A DNA stretch of 64,000 bases from Schistocephalus solidus. Lineage: Eukaryota; Platyhelminthes; Cestoda; Diphyllobothriidea; Diphyllobothriidae. Within the stretch, counting starts at the first letter, position 1. Every line of letters starts with the position of its first letter. The position numbers and the translations under genes were made by a program. This document shows, in pieces, positions 22,651 through 34,404 of the stretch. The notes under the pieces are model-generated. The model saw nothing but the letters and a program-made list of their open reading frames with translations. It was not told where the DNA came from and did no database searches. The DNA is taken from NCBI GenBank assembly GCA_017591395.1, contig WEDG01003255.1, positions 1-64,000 of the forward strand, read 5' to 3'.

Positions 22651-23100
22651 GTTTCGGGGAGCAGGGGCCAAAGGTGTCCTTAATGGCTTTGGAAAAGTTT
22701 TTCATTTCATTGTAGTCCCCATACCCTTGGATTTCCTCAGCCTTTCGAACCATCCAGGCGTCCTGCATCTCCCGCAACGGTTGCTGTACAAGGTGGTGAC
22801 ATCGGAAGTAGGCTGCTTTGGTGGCGTCATTCCCAACGTCCATGAAGGCTTTGTTTAGTCCATTCTTCTCCGCGAGTAAGATGCCGATGTCGGCGTCATT
22901 GTCGTCAAACCAGTCCTAGTTTTGACGGCGTGCGCGTCCGAGAACTCGAGGGCGGTGAATTGGATGACGTTTGCAGTTGACAGCATCGTGTCTCCACGGT
23001 GGCGTTATTATCTGGAGCATGCTGGTCCTCCAGTTTCTGGGTTATCCAGTTGCTGAAGTCAAAACAGTGAGCAGGCAAATTTAAAAAAGTGTATTTAACT
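22650..23100 (-). pseudogene. Endonuclease-RT linker of the LINE
   Basis: Encodes [19 protein letters not shown] and then [20 protein letters not shown] and a KAEEIQGY block, the charged linker upstream of the RT. It ends at ~22,650 where the RT core should begin. A stop interrupts it near 23,080. Confidence 0.75.
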
Positions 23101-23895
23101 TACCTGCCAGTTGTTTACCTTGGGGCCTTCATTGGGGTTAAAGTCGGTGCCTCATCTTGGAGATTACGAGGTAGTGATCCATTTAACGATTGGCATCGCG
23201 GATCACCTTTGTCACCAGCATGGCGTGCCAATCTCGCCTCCGGACGAGAACATAGTCCAGCAGCTGCCAGCGCGGCGACCAAGGGTGCATCCACGTAGCT
23301 TTTTCCTACGTCGGAAGACGGAAGAAGGTGTTGGTCAGCAGGAGATGGTGTTCCGCACAGGTTTACAGAAGAAGGAGGCCGTTATCGTTACGTCCACCGA
23401 GACCGTGGGGATCCAGCACTTCCTGCCAGACAGCGTGGTCTGTCCCAACGCGGGCGTTGAAGTCACCAAGGACAATTAACTTGTCCGCCTTCGGCCCAGT
23501 CGCCAGCAGGGCGTGTAGGTCCTCGTAGAATTTGTCCTTCGCCGCATCAGAGATCGACATTGGGAGGGGGAGGGCATAGGCGCTGATGATGATGGCGAAC
23601 TTTTCTCTTCGAAGAAGCAGACGGAGGCTCATCAGGCGATCATTGATAGTCTGCGGCGGACAGGATACACGGGCCACGATGTCGTTACGGATGGCAAAGA
23701 CAACACCAGCGTTGCGTCACTCTGCCTTTGGCCGGCCGCTCCAGAAGAAGGTGTAGCCGGCCCCCACCTCATCCAGCTGACCCTGCTCAGAGAATCGGGT
23801 CTCGCTGAGAGCAGCAATGTCTACCCTGTAGCCTACCAGTTCCCGAGCGACTAGCGCTGTCCTCCGTTCCGGTCGGTTGCTCTTGGGATTTTCTT
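23100..23895 (-). pseudogene. Apurinic-type LINE endonuclease domain
   Basis: Conserved residues in order: IAALSET (catalytic Glu region), [43 protein letters not shown] and [11 protein letters not shown]. The last is LDYVLVRRRD followed by MDHYLVIS in place of the usual (S/T)DHxLV; the catalytic His is kept. Several stops are present. Upstream, the usual NVRSLLDN start of the domain is missing: the frame enters at NPKSNRPERRTALVAREL after a stop. A second copy with its own defects lies at 53,150-54,000. Confidence 0.83.
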
Positions 23896-23989
23896 AAAGG
23901 GATCAAATGCCCCAGGCTGCTAGAGGGAGCAAGCTCACTCGAGCAGTCCGGGTGATACCCTGGAGGGCACGGTGGGGGGAATTGGGAGA

Positions 23990-24635
23990 GGACTTGTTTT
24001 TGAGTTTGTTTAGAGTTTTCCGACCGCGTGTAATTGAAGTCTGCTAGCCACGGTCTGCTGCAGCTGTCGTGATACCTAGTATTTGGTTAGGGCACCTTTT
24101 CTAGCCCCCTCCCCCGCGTGGGGTAAACAGTGTTGTCCTTAAATAGGGCTGCTGAGTCATCCCAGGTGGCTACTGCACTCCAGTACGGGTCACGATTAGG
24201 GCTAGTGAGAGAACGACCGATTCGCCTGGGCCGCCTACGTGAATGCATGTCGCCCTCGTCGTAGGACCTTTTTGACCGTGGGGGAGGAGGGAAGAGTGAG
24301 GGGGGAGGAAGAAAGGGAGAGGGAGAGACAGGAGGAAAGAGAGGAGGGGAAGGAGAGGTAGGAGGTGAAATAGGAGTGGGATTGGAAGAGGAGGGAGAGG
24401 AAAGGCAGAGGATGGAAGTGCAGGGAGGACGGGAGAGGGCAAAGAGTAGTGGCAAGAGAGCAGACGTTCCAGGTGTGGAAGCACACAACACCGGAAACCC
24501 TCACCTGGTTTAGCCCGCCGGTCGTGGCATTTGCCGTGGGTGTGGCCGCTGGGAAGAACCCAGCTTCAAGGAGCCACAGGTGAGAGTTGGGTACAAGTTA
24601 TACGCGGCCACAGGAGCGTTGACCACCTACGCGAG
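23990..24635 (-). other. 5' leader of the zinc-finger LINE with a polypyrimidine tract
   Basis: This matches 54,010-54,477 upstream of the second copy. Both contain a long purine-only-like run on the plus strand (here 24,280-24,440; there 54,350-54,440), pyrimidine-rich on the element's strand. The copy here has ~200 more bases between the tract and the outer end. The serine/proline-rich frames across the tract are composition artefacts. Confidence 0.7.
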
Positions 24636-24684
24636 ACAAATGGAGCGACCTAATGCTACCTATGTGACGCCCCCACATATACCG

Positions 24685-24803
24685 ACAATTTCACATTTAC
24701 ATTTCTCATATTTACAGTTGCAAAAGTTTATTATATGACCATTTAGGACGTAAATAGAGAGCTCATGGACAAAAGTCTTATTCCCTCAATAAAGTGACTT
24801 AAC
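24685..24803 (+). mobile_element. Isolated CR1/Jockey-like LINE 3' UTR
   Basis: This aligns with 1,003-1,109 (ACATTTACAT start, GAGAGCTCATGGACAAAAG, CCCTCAATAAAGTGACTTAA end). It abuts the outer end of the zinc-finger LINE, which lies on the opposite strand. No coding part remains. Confidence 0.7.
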
Positions 24804-27800
24804 AATAAGCTTGGTATCTGATCATTAACATGCAATGAAATTCGCTAAACCATTCGGAAATTCCATCAGAATCTTAAAGTTCAGAAGTATGTTAGTGCTA
24901 ATGAAGATTTTACCATTGTCTAAAGGCCTTGGGTGACTTTTGCGAAGGATCTTTGGTAGGGCATGGATTTAGACACGAAAATAGTTAGACCTAACGTAGA
25001 CCCTGGACAATAGAACTACACGTCGGCAAATCAAGTAGCCCAGCCTTCCAAACTTTTATATTTTGTTAAATTTTTTTTGCATAACTTATGGCGTTTCCTG
25101 CTCGACCACGTCCATACTATCCGTTTTAAAATAGCTGGGGAAGTTTTTAAAGCGAATATGTTTGTAACTTTCGGAAATAGCATCTGAATTTCCTTACCAT
25201 CTAGCTTAAAATCTGAATGCCTGTAGATTACAGTTACAAGCGGGGCTATTAATGACTGTATATATGTATGCTTGAGGTTGTAGATAGAATTTTATAAACG
25301 GAGCCTCGAGCATGATCATGTCTAAGGTTTATGCTAGTATTTAAAATCAGATGACTAGAAATGCGATACATACAAATTGAAATCATGAAGTAAATCTGAT
25401 TGCTGGTCGGAGATAGTCTTATACTGAGAGTCATTGGTTATCAAAAAATTAACTGGTTAAATGGCTTTGAACATAACGATGAGCGTTAACGTCCGTACTT
25501 CACTTGGGAGTGAGTCCGTAGTCAAACTACCCGCTGACTGAATAAAAACTTTTGTCAGTCTAGGCGCGTAGCTTAGCGTTTGAGGTTGCATGGATGACCG
25601 CGCAGGTGACTCATGTTTGCAAACTCAAAGCACTCTTTGGATTCGAGTGAAAAATCATGTGCGTGAATAATGCGGAGTGTCCACAGTAGGATGCCCTTCA
25701 TTCGCCTATAGTTATGGTAATAATTGAGCTTCATTAAGTTTTATGGATATTCCATAGGCCCAAAACCGTCTCCCGTTTTGTCGGTCCTTCTTGCGTCAGT
25801 GCGTTAGTCACTATCTTTCTTCCTCACGGGCATCCATTCTGACAGATCGTACGCCAACTGTGATCTGACGAACTGACCGAAGATCCGCGCGAAAGATTCA
25901 GAAGGAAATATTCTGAAAGCACATCTACTCCAGTGCCTAATACTCGTTGCCTTTTGAGAGCCTTTTAGATTGTTTTCGGAGAGCAGGGGGTTAGAAACTG
26001 TCCTGACACCTAGATATTGTTACATATCTAATTCGATGAAAACGCAAGATGATACCCAGCTCAGAATAATGCTTATAACAAGCTACTTATATTGCAAAAA
26101 TATGGCTATTTAACTTTGGTTCGGCTCCTTTTGGTGGTTCGTTTGGTTTTAGGTTGCTGCTTTCTAAGCCATTACTCTCTTTCTACTCCATTGCCGAAAA
26201 TTCGGACTCGGGATTAGCGCAACCACGTTGGCTTCTTCTTTAGATGGCCTCACGCATCGGACAAGGGTGCATCGGTTAAAGGTGCGCGGATTATTTTTTA
26301 AAAATAAGAACAGCTTTGATGTTTTACCATATTTCTTGGCAAAAGAGTAAATTTCCGATTAATTCTCAGGTTAGAAAAGAACTTTTGTACTGTCCCGTAT
26401 TATTTGCACCCACCTAAGTAGATAGATAAATTAGTTGCACTTTGCGCAACTCTTGCGGTTTGAAGTCACGCCCGACCGTCCTCTATTTACTGTAGGACAT
26501 TCCCTGTAGTATAAGCCTTTTAAGCATACTGTTATAAATTACTTACTCCTTTTATTTGCTAACTCAATCAAAATTCTGTCCAGTAGTTTATGACGTCCCT
26601 CCCTCGATCCTTTAGTACTAAAATCATGGAAGGAGATATATCTGGCACCTGTGAGACTTCGCAGCCTCCTTCCAATATTATACATTGTAAAATTCCTTCG
26701 GATCACCTTGAACATCTTGACCCTCTGTTTACTCAAGCCAACACCACGGTCCGCATTAAAAGTCATTCGTCTAACAAATAATAGATCTCCTACTACATAG
26801 ATATCTGGCTAGTACCTCTGAGAGAGTTATCCAACAAGCTTTTAAAATTATAGGAATAAGTAGCTCCGAAACTTAGAAATGGATAAAATGCGAACGTAAC
26901 TCTATGCTGACTAATATTCTAAATAATATATCTGCTATCGATGGTGTGCAGTTATTTCTGCAAGGTGTGGCTTGCGATTCAGAGTCGCGCACGCTAAGTG
27001 ACTGCACTTGCTCAGTCGTAATGCCCCAATATTAGCCACCCTCTTCTCCTTGATAGAAGTTTACTTCATACTGTTAAGGAAAGAGATGATTGGAGAATTC
27101 TGTCGAAAATGGCATTGCTCAGTTCCCCTGATCTCGCTCTAATGTCGAGGAAATTGTAAAATTTGAAAATTTAGACAAGTAACACAGCACGTTGTCACAT
27201 TGACCAAGTTGCAGCCGAGGTCATCTATGGCCTTGCTGTCTAAATCTCCAGTTAACTTTGTACGGAAGCCAGGTATGATTGATCTTGGGGGATGTCAATA
27301 CAAAAATACGTATTTATACCTAGATTCATGCCAAGTCCACCATAAACTCCTAGTAAACCAAAGCAGATCCTTAGCTAAAATCTAAGGCTGAATACAGTCT
27401 TCGTTACTCGAAAATCGAAGAAGTCCAGCGTTTTTACGAAAATTCCTCCTTTACAAGCACCTGCTACCCCCCAAAACACCGCCAACCCAACTAACTCACA
27501 TTTCCAACTATCCCCTTAGACCCTATATGGAGGCTGCGTAACTGATTATGCCAGCATTCTCGTCTAGGAATTGCGCTCCTGTTCCTTTCGCAGAGATGCA
27601 CCACCTACCTACGTGCGCGTCCCCTGCACGGTCGTTTTCCCAGTGGACTCCTAATACGATTTTTCCTACTAGATTAGTAGACTCACTTGACCCTCTGTGC
27701 AATTTCAACGGAAATAGGCTGCAGTATCCTGTCCATGGGTTTCCTGGACAACCTCCGATAGCGAGTGGTGATGGTGCTCTGTTTCCCTGTCGGTCAATTC

Positions 27801-28589
27801 TTGAATTTTACTGAATTATATCTTACTCCACTTGACCCACATCGGGCGCTTGATATGCCACAACCTTTTAACCTAAAGTGGGAGATGAACACCTTTCCTC
27901 CATGTTAAGTGACCCGTTAGCCACTGGACGACTTGGCTGCCCTCCCTCCGGTATGTTGCGAAAGTCGATGCGGGTTGGTCGTGTTTGCATTGCACTGGGT
28001 TCGGAGGTGTGCGTTGACAGGGTTGACACCATGGGTCACCAGCACTCGAGTTATGCGGGTCTCTCTCCTTCATGATAGTGGTTCTTTGGATGGCTTCAAA
28101 GACTGTCGCAGGTGTCACATTTATTGATCATTATTGAGGCCCTCTCAGGTCTCCTTATTAATTTGTAGGTGCCAGGTCTCAATGTTTCCTTGTAGCGACG
28201 ATTTAATGCGTCGTGCCTGTGACCTCTTTCATTACCGCCTATCGACCTGGACGTAGTACCCCCGACTGATACTAACATGGATGTTAAGGATGAGAAAAAC
28301 TTGAAACCGCTTTTCCATTACTGTTATCGCGAATACCATTGGCACGGGCGAGGTTAAATCCTTTTGAAAACCTCCAAAACAAATGCCCCCACACTTTTAT
28401 CAGGAGTTCAAATACATAATTTATGCGATCTTTGCCCCTAGGTTAATTCAGTCGCCTAAATCTCACTAAGCTTCACCGGTCAAGTTGGTAAATAAGAAGT
28501 ACGGCCAACTTCTTTCTTGCATGGGCTGTCATTGTCTCAATGCGATTACCACTCGCGACTTCAATTCGCTATTGTGAATCGACCGGACC
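24804..28589. other. Unassigned DNA, no supported gene
   Basis: Many short frames of 60-90 residues occur but none has a recognisable domain. A tRNA-like pair of boxes sits at 25,565-25,660 (TAGCTTAGCGTTTGAGG, then GGATTCGAGTG). Around 27,880-28,080 the DNA is more GC-rich without a motif. No splice-supported exon structure could be built. Confidence 0.4.
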
Positions 28590-28594
28590 GGTTA

Positions 28595-28805
28595 TGCATT
28601 AGCCGGTGTCAAGTACATTTGCGCCGGCCAGAAAGTTCTGCTTGTGAAGCTTAAAAAAACCGAAGGAAACGTGTGCTCCTGTCAAATGTGTTGTCCGCCA
28701 AGGATCGATTACTGGTCTGCTCCTCACACTAAATGCAACTGATTTAGTGAACGAGGGGAAGTAGGCCATGGGTATTTGTAGAGGACGAAAATGCTACAAT
28801 TAGTA
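28595..28805 (+). mobile_element. Small LINE RT fragment (motif B-C)
   Basis: One frame reads APVKCVVRQGSITGLLLTLN followed by ATDLV, matching the V.QGS.LGPLLF..YVNDL block of LINE RTs. It is followed after a stop by FVEDENATIS in the position of FADD. Only ~200 bases are recognisable. Confidence 0.5.
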
Positions 28806-28815
28806 ATAGTTTGAT

Positions 28816-30270
28816 GGAGATGCCTTGTATGGCTGCCCAGTGGATTTCATTTCAATTAAATATCTACTTACGACTGCTCAGTGCGTAGGTTTTTAACCAT
28901 TTTTTTATCTCCGGGATATGGATTTACGGATTTTATGACGCTATTAAACATATTTTGGTGGAGATGCCTTGTATGGACGCCCAGTGGGTTTCGTTTCCAT
29001 AAAATAGCTACTTACAATTGTTCAGTATATGGGTTTGGAATGGGTTCTTTTATCCCCGGGATACGGATGTACGGCCACAGCGTTGGCTTCGCCTAGGAGA
29101 GTTCTTTAGGTGGCATTCGGTGTCAACCATACATTTGGACTTATGGTTCATTGGTCCGTTTCATAGTTTCCCTCGCAAATATCAACCACAAAAAGTGCTC
29201 GTAGAGTTTTCCTCTTGGATCCCTACACGTAAATCTTTCGTACACGGCGAAAGACTTATCCGCAAATGGGTTTAGTCTGCAACCTTATCTGTCGTTAACT
29301 AGCACATGAAATTATGGCTAACGCATTGTGTTCGTCAAGGAGGCTGTCTTAGGTTGCAATACGCGTCAGCTATACCTTTGGCTGGATAGTTCCTTAGTCG
29401 ATTTCTCAGTTACCTTCACAATAAACTACTACATAAAATGTTTGTGGAGTCTCTAACTTGCTCCTCTACATGGTCCATTACTCGGTATAATTGACAATGT
29501 TCCCAGTCCATAGCCCTTCCTCGGTCTAATTAACTATGTCTTTCCATATAACAGTCTACGTCGAGCCTACCCATTGCCTACCCAACATCTTTAGTAAACG
29601 GTTAATAATTAATCGGCAATTTACGAGTTAACAGACATCCCGTGCGCTCAGTCAGCTTCATCCTCTCCCTCTACTTGGCACACAGAATTACCGCTACTTC
29701 TTTGGTTTCGTCTATGACTGCGTTCAGTGGCATTACATGTCAACTTGAACGGATGGTGACATAGTCCGTTACTCGTTTAATCGATAACGACCTTCCATAT
29801 AACAGTCTACGTGGAGTTTCCCTATTGTACCCCTACATGGACCTTATTAGTAGAAATGGACACAGTTATCCCTCCAATTGCAGGGAATGCCAGACCAGTG
29901 AACGCGTGGGTTTAGTCTGATAATTTGCTTGCCATTATATGGTAGATAAGCTTACTCCTACAGCGTTGGCTTCATGCAGGTGAGTGCCTCAGGTGGCATT
30001 AACCGTCGCTTATACCCCTTAGGCGGATAGATCCTTCGTCGGTTTATCAAGCCCCTTCGTAATGGCCTACCATATAACAGCCTATGGTGCATGTACTCAT
30101 TGCATCCGTATACACGAAACTCAGTTGACGACAAAAGATTTATCTGCAATTGAAGGGGATGATAGAAAGGAGCTCGCGTGGTTTACCTTGGTTTCGTCAT
30201 CTGACGCTACATGGCCCATGGGTTTCTGCTACCGCGTTGGTTTCGCATTGGTGATTGCATAAGGCGGTAC
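28816..30270. repeat. Degenerate satellite-like region with a 144-bp direct duplication
   Basis: GGAGATGCCTTGTATGG starts at 28,816 and 28,960, giving two 144-bp copies. From ~29,080 a looser motif recurs: a GGCAT..GTCAACC-like stretch, then GGATGGTTCCTTAGTC-like bases. Occurrences lie near 29,108, 29,352, 29,731 and 29,994. CATATAACAGTCTACG occurs at about 29,550 and 29,797, with a variant at 30,070. Related motifs occur in both inverted-repeat arms (46,690-47,125 and 56,125-56,560). Confidence 0.6.
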
Positions 30271-31239
30271 CCCCCCCCGTCGGGTGAATTTTTCTTGAAT
30301 CAGTTACTCTATTTTTTTTTACTGCTGATGGCCTTTCACGTGATTGGAATCCCCACCTTGGTCACGGTCTATCTGCTCCACCATGACATTTAGTTCCCCT
30401 TTCCACGCACTTACGCACACAAAAAACGCATCAACACCATTCTTTCTAACTACCTGTTTTTTGTTTACTTGTATAAAAAAATAGATATTTACATTTGCTC
30501 TTAAGTGATTGGTCACCAGTTCGCATTATCATAGGATTGGTGTCCGTTTCATTCGGTTCGCGCGCGCCTTCTGCGGTCCTTCTGGTCCTTCGTTAGAAAA
30601 CGCATTTATCCAGTTTGTCAAATATCACCATTTATCTAAATGGCTGTGAAGCTCTTCGTGCAATCAAGGCAGGGATTTTAACGTTAAAATAGGCCGCCGA
30701 TTGACATTCTTCAGCTCATGAAGTTGACTGTAATGGCTTAAAATTTATGCTTCATATTTCTATTAATAATGTATCATGGGCCATACCATCAGATACGTAT
30801 CTGATGCTGTCTATGATGCTGGGTGAGAGCATGAATTCGAAGTGTTAATCGAATCCCCTGTCTTACCTCAAAGCCGTATCTATAGTTTACTGAACAGGTA
30901 CTAGACATCTTTTTACGGATTCGGCGATAAGATCCGAGCACAACTATAGTTAAAGGAAACTCGCTCAGTAGAGGTAGAAAAAAAGTGGACCCCTTTCCGG
31001 AAAATTTTTCGCCAATTACCCAGTATTCGGTATCTCGGTGGGAGGAAATGCCATGAACGGGGAACAAATTCTCACAAAATACATGGTATTAAATTAGCTT
31101 TATTTTAGTATGTTTCAGGAGCAAGAGGAAACACAAGTGGATATTTCGCTGAACCTATAACGTTTGATTGTTTGAAAATGGTTGACCATCATTTAACTGT
31201 CTTTGCCGTCTTTTAAACCTCCTTACTATATTCAAAGAT
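30271..31239. other. Unassigned DNA
   Basis: No gene or repeat recognised. Confidence 0.4.
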
Positions 31240-31400
31240 CCTCTCCTTTTCTACTATTGTTATTGGTTAGAAATTTGAACTTCTAATCAACAGGTCTCGG
31301 GTTTGAGTCTCGGGTGATACACCACCTGGGGTTGGGTATGGCTGCCTGATGACGGTTATTCCAAGGTCCCTTGTCTCTGTCGGTAATTTACTTATCCGTA
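31240..31400 (+). mobile_element. tRNA-derived SINE, copy 1
   Basis: Contains a B-box-like GGTCTCGGGTTTGAGTCTCGGG, then ACCACCTGGGGTTGGGTATG, TGATGACGGTTATTCC and CCCTTGTCTCTGTCGG. It matches the same blocks in the copies at 34.4, 50.6 and 52.1 kb. Confidence 0.65.
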
Positions 31401-31611
31401 TATGCGTTCATCTGAGCCCACATCATTACTGTTTTCTTTGTCCTACTGGGGTTGAGATAAGACACTTAAAAGAAACTCAATGCATACTGCATCGATGAGG
31501 AATCACCCAGAAGTAGCGGTTCAACCTGCCCGCGCACTAAATAAGTTTCAGTTATACAGAATCTTTCTAGTGAAAGGGCTTGAGGAACTAAACTCAAGAA
31601 TTAATGAGCAA

Positions 31612-31705
31612 TGTCGACAAAGACAAAAGAGACTGGAATAGCAATTTCTGGCTCATAAGCCGTAATCAGCCAGTAATACCCAACCCCAGGTGTTGACCCA
31701 CCAGA
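31612..31705 (-). mobile_element. tRNA-derived SINE, copy 2 (partial)
   Basis: On the minus strand it reads ACCTGGGGTTGGGTATTACT, then GGCTTATGAGCCAGAAATTG and CTTTTGTCTTTGTCGACATT. It lies directly against copy 3 in opposite orientation. Confidence 0.65.
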
Positions 31706-31890
31706 GGCAGACTGTCTGATAATGGTTAATGATCCCGAAATGGCCATGCCAGTTTCCCTTGTATCTGTCCGCATTGTTTAATCTGCCTTTTCTGGTGCCA
31801 GCCACTGTGCGGCTGCTGGTGGGGCTCGAGCATGAGCTCGGGAAGAGTGAGTTCCGTTAAGGATAGGTGAGCGTTTATCAACGAATGCAG
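31706..31890 (+). mobile_element. tRNA-derived SINE, copy 3 (body and 3' part)
   Basis: Carries TGATAATGGTTAATGATCCC, GAAATGGCCATGCCAGTTTC, then GCCACTGTGCGGCTGCTGGT and GGGGCTCGAG. The latter part matches 52,225-52,310. Confidence 0.65.
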
Positions 31891-31899
31891 TTGAGAATA

Positions 31900-33814
31900 A
31901 ATGTTGGCCAAACATTGGGAAACTGTCGAGCAGTAGTAGACGGTCAATGAGACTGCATGATGCACAGGAGTGTCCTCACGATCATCCAAAATATAGAAGG
32001 CAAATATTTATATTGGTTCCGTTTTGTTCATTTGAGCATATGTTGACTAATGAGCTAGGAAATGGGATTAACCAATTGCGGAACTATGTGGATCCTTCTG
32101 TCCTTCCTCATGTCATTTTCATTTCCCAGCACCCTACAGCAGGAGCTGTATATCAACTCCTGACTGTGCGTTATGAGAATAAGTATAACTCATAGAAGAC
32201 CTTACATTTAAATACCTGCATCAAGATCCACGTCATTTTCAAGGAACAATCTTCGGAGAACACGGCACACGGAATCAGATTCCTGTTCAAAATGACGTCC
32301 ATGCTTGTCTGTTCTGCGGCCACTCTGCTTCACTCCATATGCGAATGATGTAACGACTGAAATTACAGTATATGTACAATCCCATGAAATGTTAACGAAC
32401 ATTCCACGTGTTTTCGGTTAGAATTATCTTGCAGGGGGTAAGATAAGTTATGAAACCGGTGTGGGCAGCATTAATATTAATATTCCCATAATTAGCTACT
32501 ATATTTCGATCAGTAGATCTTATTTAGTGTATTACTTTAGAGCTATGGCACGTCACGCGTTGTGCATTACCTGGCATCATGATAGGAAGGCGTGCGCAGG
32601 TTACCTTCAGTATGACCATTTGCTGTGACACAGTTATTTGGGTCATGTCGGTACCCACCATACTACGACCTCTGCAACGCTTGCAGGTCATGTTTCACGT
32701 ATCTCTTCCTTTTGCCTTGCTCCTATCGCATTTACATTAGTAGTACAGCTTGCTCGTTTTCAGCGTCAGACTGCTTACCCTGCGTTCGATTATAGTTTGC
32801 GGTACCTATACCTCTACTGCGCTTTCGTTTTGCGAATTGCACGCCTTGCCTTACTTCTTTTTGGCGAACTACTATGGTTTCTTTGGCGCATGTCCGTTGA
32901 TTTAGTTGTAGTTGTCTTGCGAACCGTACCATATGCTTTATTTGGTTTTATTAACGGTTTTCTTTGGTTTAGCACTTGCGCTTACCGCTATGAGTTTTAA
33001 CGTTTTCTAGTGGTAGGGTCAGTCTGAGATTCATTATAAGGTGGGTATAATGCTCTTGGGGTTTTTTATCACCCATAGAGCACCATGGTCATGGAAATGA
33101 GGAACTCTCTATGCTTTTCCACTGTTGTTCGATATGCAGATATTTTTGCGGCTGGTACTGATTTTGACACACCAAAACGCTGCAGCTAAGATCGGTTTCA
33201 GCTTTTCCCTACCACATAGGCAGGTAATTACAGCGCATATTATATGACCTACCAGTTACTACTTGCGTACAATCGGGTACATAACCTACGCTTGACGGTA
33301 CAGACTTGCTTCGGTTTGGGTCGTTGTGTTCCTTCCAAACCGAAGCATTCCATGTTGGCATCGTTGTCAGGTCCAGGTAATCCTTACTCACCAAAAAATT
33401 ATAGAACGCATTCCCACAGTCCCTCAGTGCTTTACAGCCCTGTCCCACCCCTTAAAAAAGCATATGTAATTCAAGTGGGATAGGTTTATGCACAGGAAGT
33501 TACTTGTATGTGGGAAACTTCTGTTATGTGCCGGTTTTTTTTACAGTTCATACACCGGAATACATAGCCATCTGCGTGCAACATTACGCATTTATGTCTC
33601 CTTCACCGTCCACATTTGCAGGTGAGGACAGTTGGCAGCAGCTCTTTGCGCTGGCAGTATTCGATAAGCTACACTGAGTTGATCACATGTGCTCTTTCAT
33701 CCGCCGTCGTGAATAGGTTACGAAATGGTTGCCTGCTTTTTTCTGCGTTTCAGAAACAGAAATAAAATGACATTTATTCTCGCGTTGTCCGCAATTCACT
33801 TTGGCATTTTATAG
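31900..33814. other. Unassigned DNA with one hydrophobic open frame
   Basis: A plus-strand frame is open at 32,629-33,000 (stop TGA just upstream at 32,626). Its translation is rich in Leu, Phe, Val and Tyr with at least two possible membrane spans (LLLFGELLWFLW, VVVVLRTVPYALFGFI). There is no ATG at the start of the open stretch, no family match and no clear splice context, so I do not call it a gene. The rest shows nothing recognisable. Confidence 0.3.
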
Positions 33815-34035
33815 TTTATTTTCATATATTTACTTACGTATATATACATATAGGTTTACGCATCTACTCATTTACCTATCTACTTACCTATTTATGCATT
33901 TATTATTCATTTGTTCACCTATCAGCTTATACTTATCACCTACTTAATTTTCTACTAACTATCTATTTTTTTATCAATTACTTTATTTATTGATCTACCT
34001 ACTTATCCTTTATTTACTTACTTTGGTACATCTTA
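33815..34035 (+). repeat. Degenerate TTAC/TTAT tetranucleotide tract
   Basis: Repeated units such as TTAC, CTAC, TTAT, TTTA and ATCTAC run for ~220 bases with many substitutions. A decayed tetranucleotide microsatellite. Confidence 0.7.
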
Positions 34036-34404
34036 ATTCTTATTCATTGCTATCTTCTACACTTAGTTACTCATAAACCTACCTTACTGCATTTTGATTT
34101 TTTACATAACCATTCATTTCTGGCATACGCACCTTACTTGGCATATTTCTTGCGCAATGGGTTGCAGTTTCATGTTGTCACCTTCAATATTTTGATCTTC
34201 CTCATCATTTTTTATATGTATCATCCGTCCCGTGTGATCAATATATATTGCTTAGTCACTTGGAGCCTGAACCGCCAGTGGTGGCTTCTCCAAGTTCCAT
34301 TGGTTTATTGATTACCGTTCATCATTCCTCGAAGAAACCGGTAGTTTCCTTCTGTATACATAACATATATCTTATTTATGGGAAAAATAAAATTACCGAC
34401 AAAA

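Larger units (their letters stand above)
21086..24635 (-). mobile_element. RTE-like LINE with C-terminal zinc fingers, RT core deleted
   Basis: Read on the minus strand the order is 5' pyrimidine-rich leader (24,635-23,990), apurinic-type endonuclease (about 23,890-23,100) and a linker. The RT C-terminal block and a run of zinc fingers (to 21,086) follow. The RT palm is missing: at ~22,650 the frame passes directly from a linker ending [10 protein letters not shown] to the post-RT block [20 protein letters not shown]. Frameshifts and stops are frequent. This endonuclease/RT/zinc-finger layout is, to my knowledge, common in diphyllobothriid tapeworm genomes. The clade name RTE-like is by motif style only. 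Confidence 0.82.

Noticed and set aside
23030..23110. A CAG-GTAAGT splice-donor-like word on the minus strand, present in both LINE copies, with a TTTTGACTTCAG acceptor-like word ~50 bases on, suggesting a small intron.
   Set aside because: The same bases encode the conserved GKLNT residues of the LINE protein in both copies, and the sequence between continues the coding pattern (LLTVL-type residues). It is conserved coding, not an intron.
24087..24504. Serine/proline-rich 134-residue frame on the minus strand resembling a mucin-like protein.
   Set aside because: Lies across the polypyrimidine tract of the LINE leader; open in several frames because of base composition.
28816..30270. CRISPR-like or regularly spaced repeat array.
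   Set aside because: Spacing is irregular (about 226-379 bases), units are degenerate, and the sequence is eukaryotic repeat DNA.
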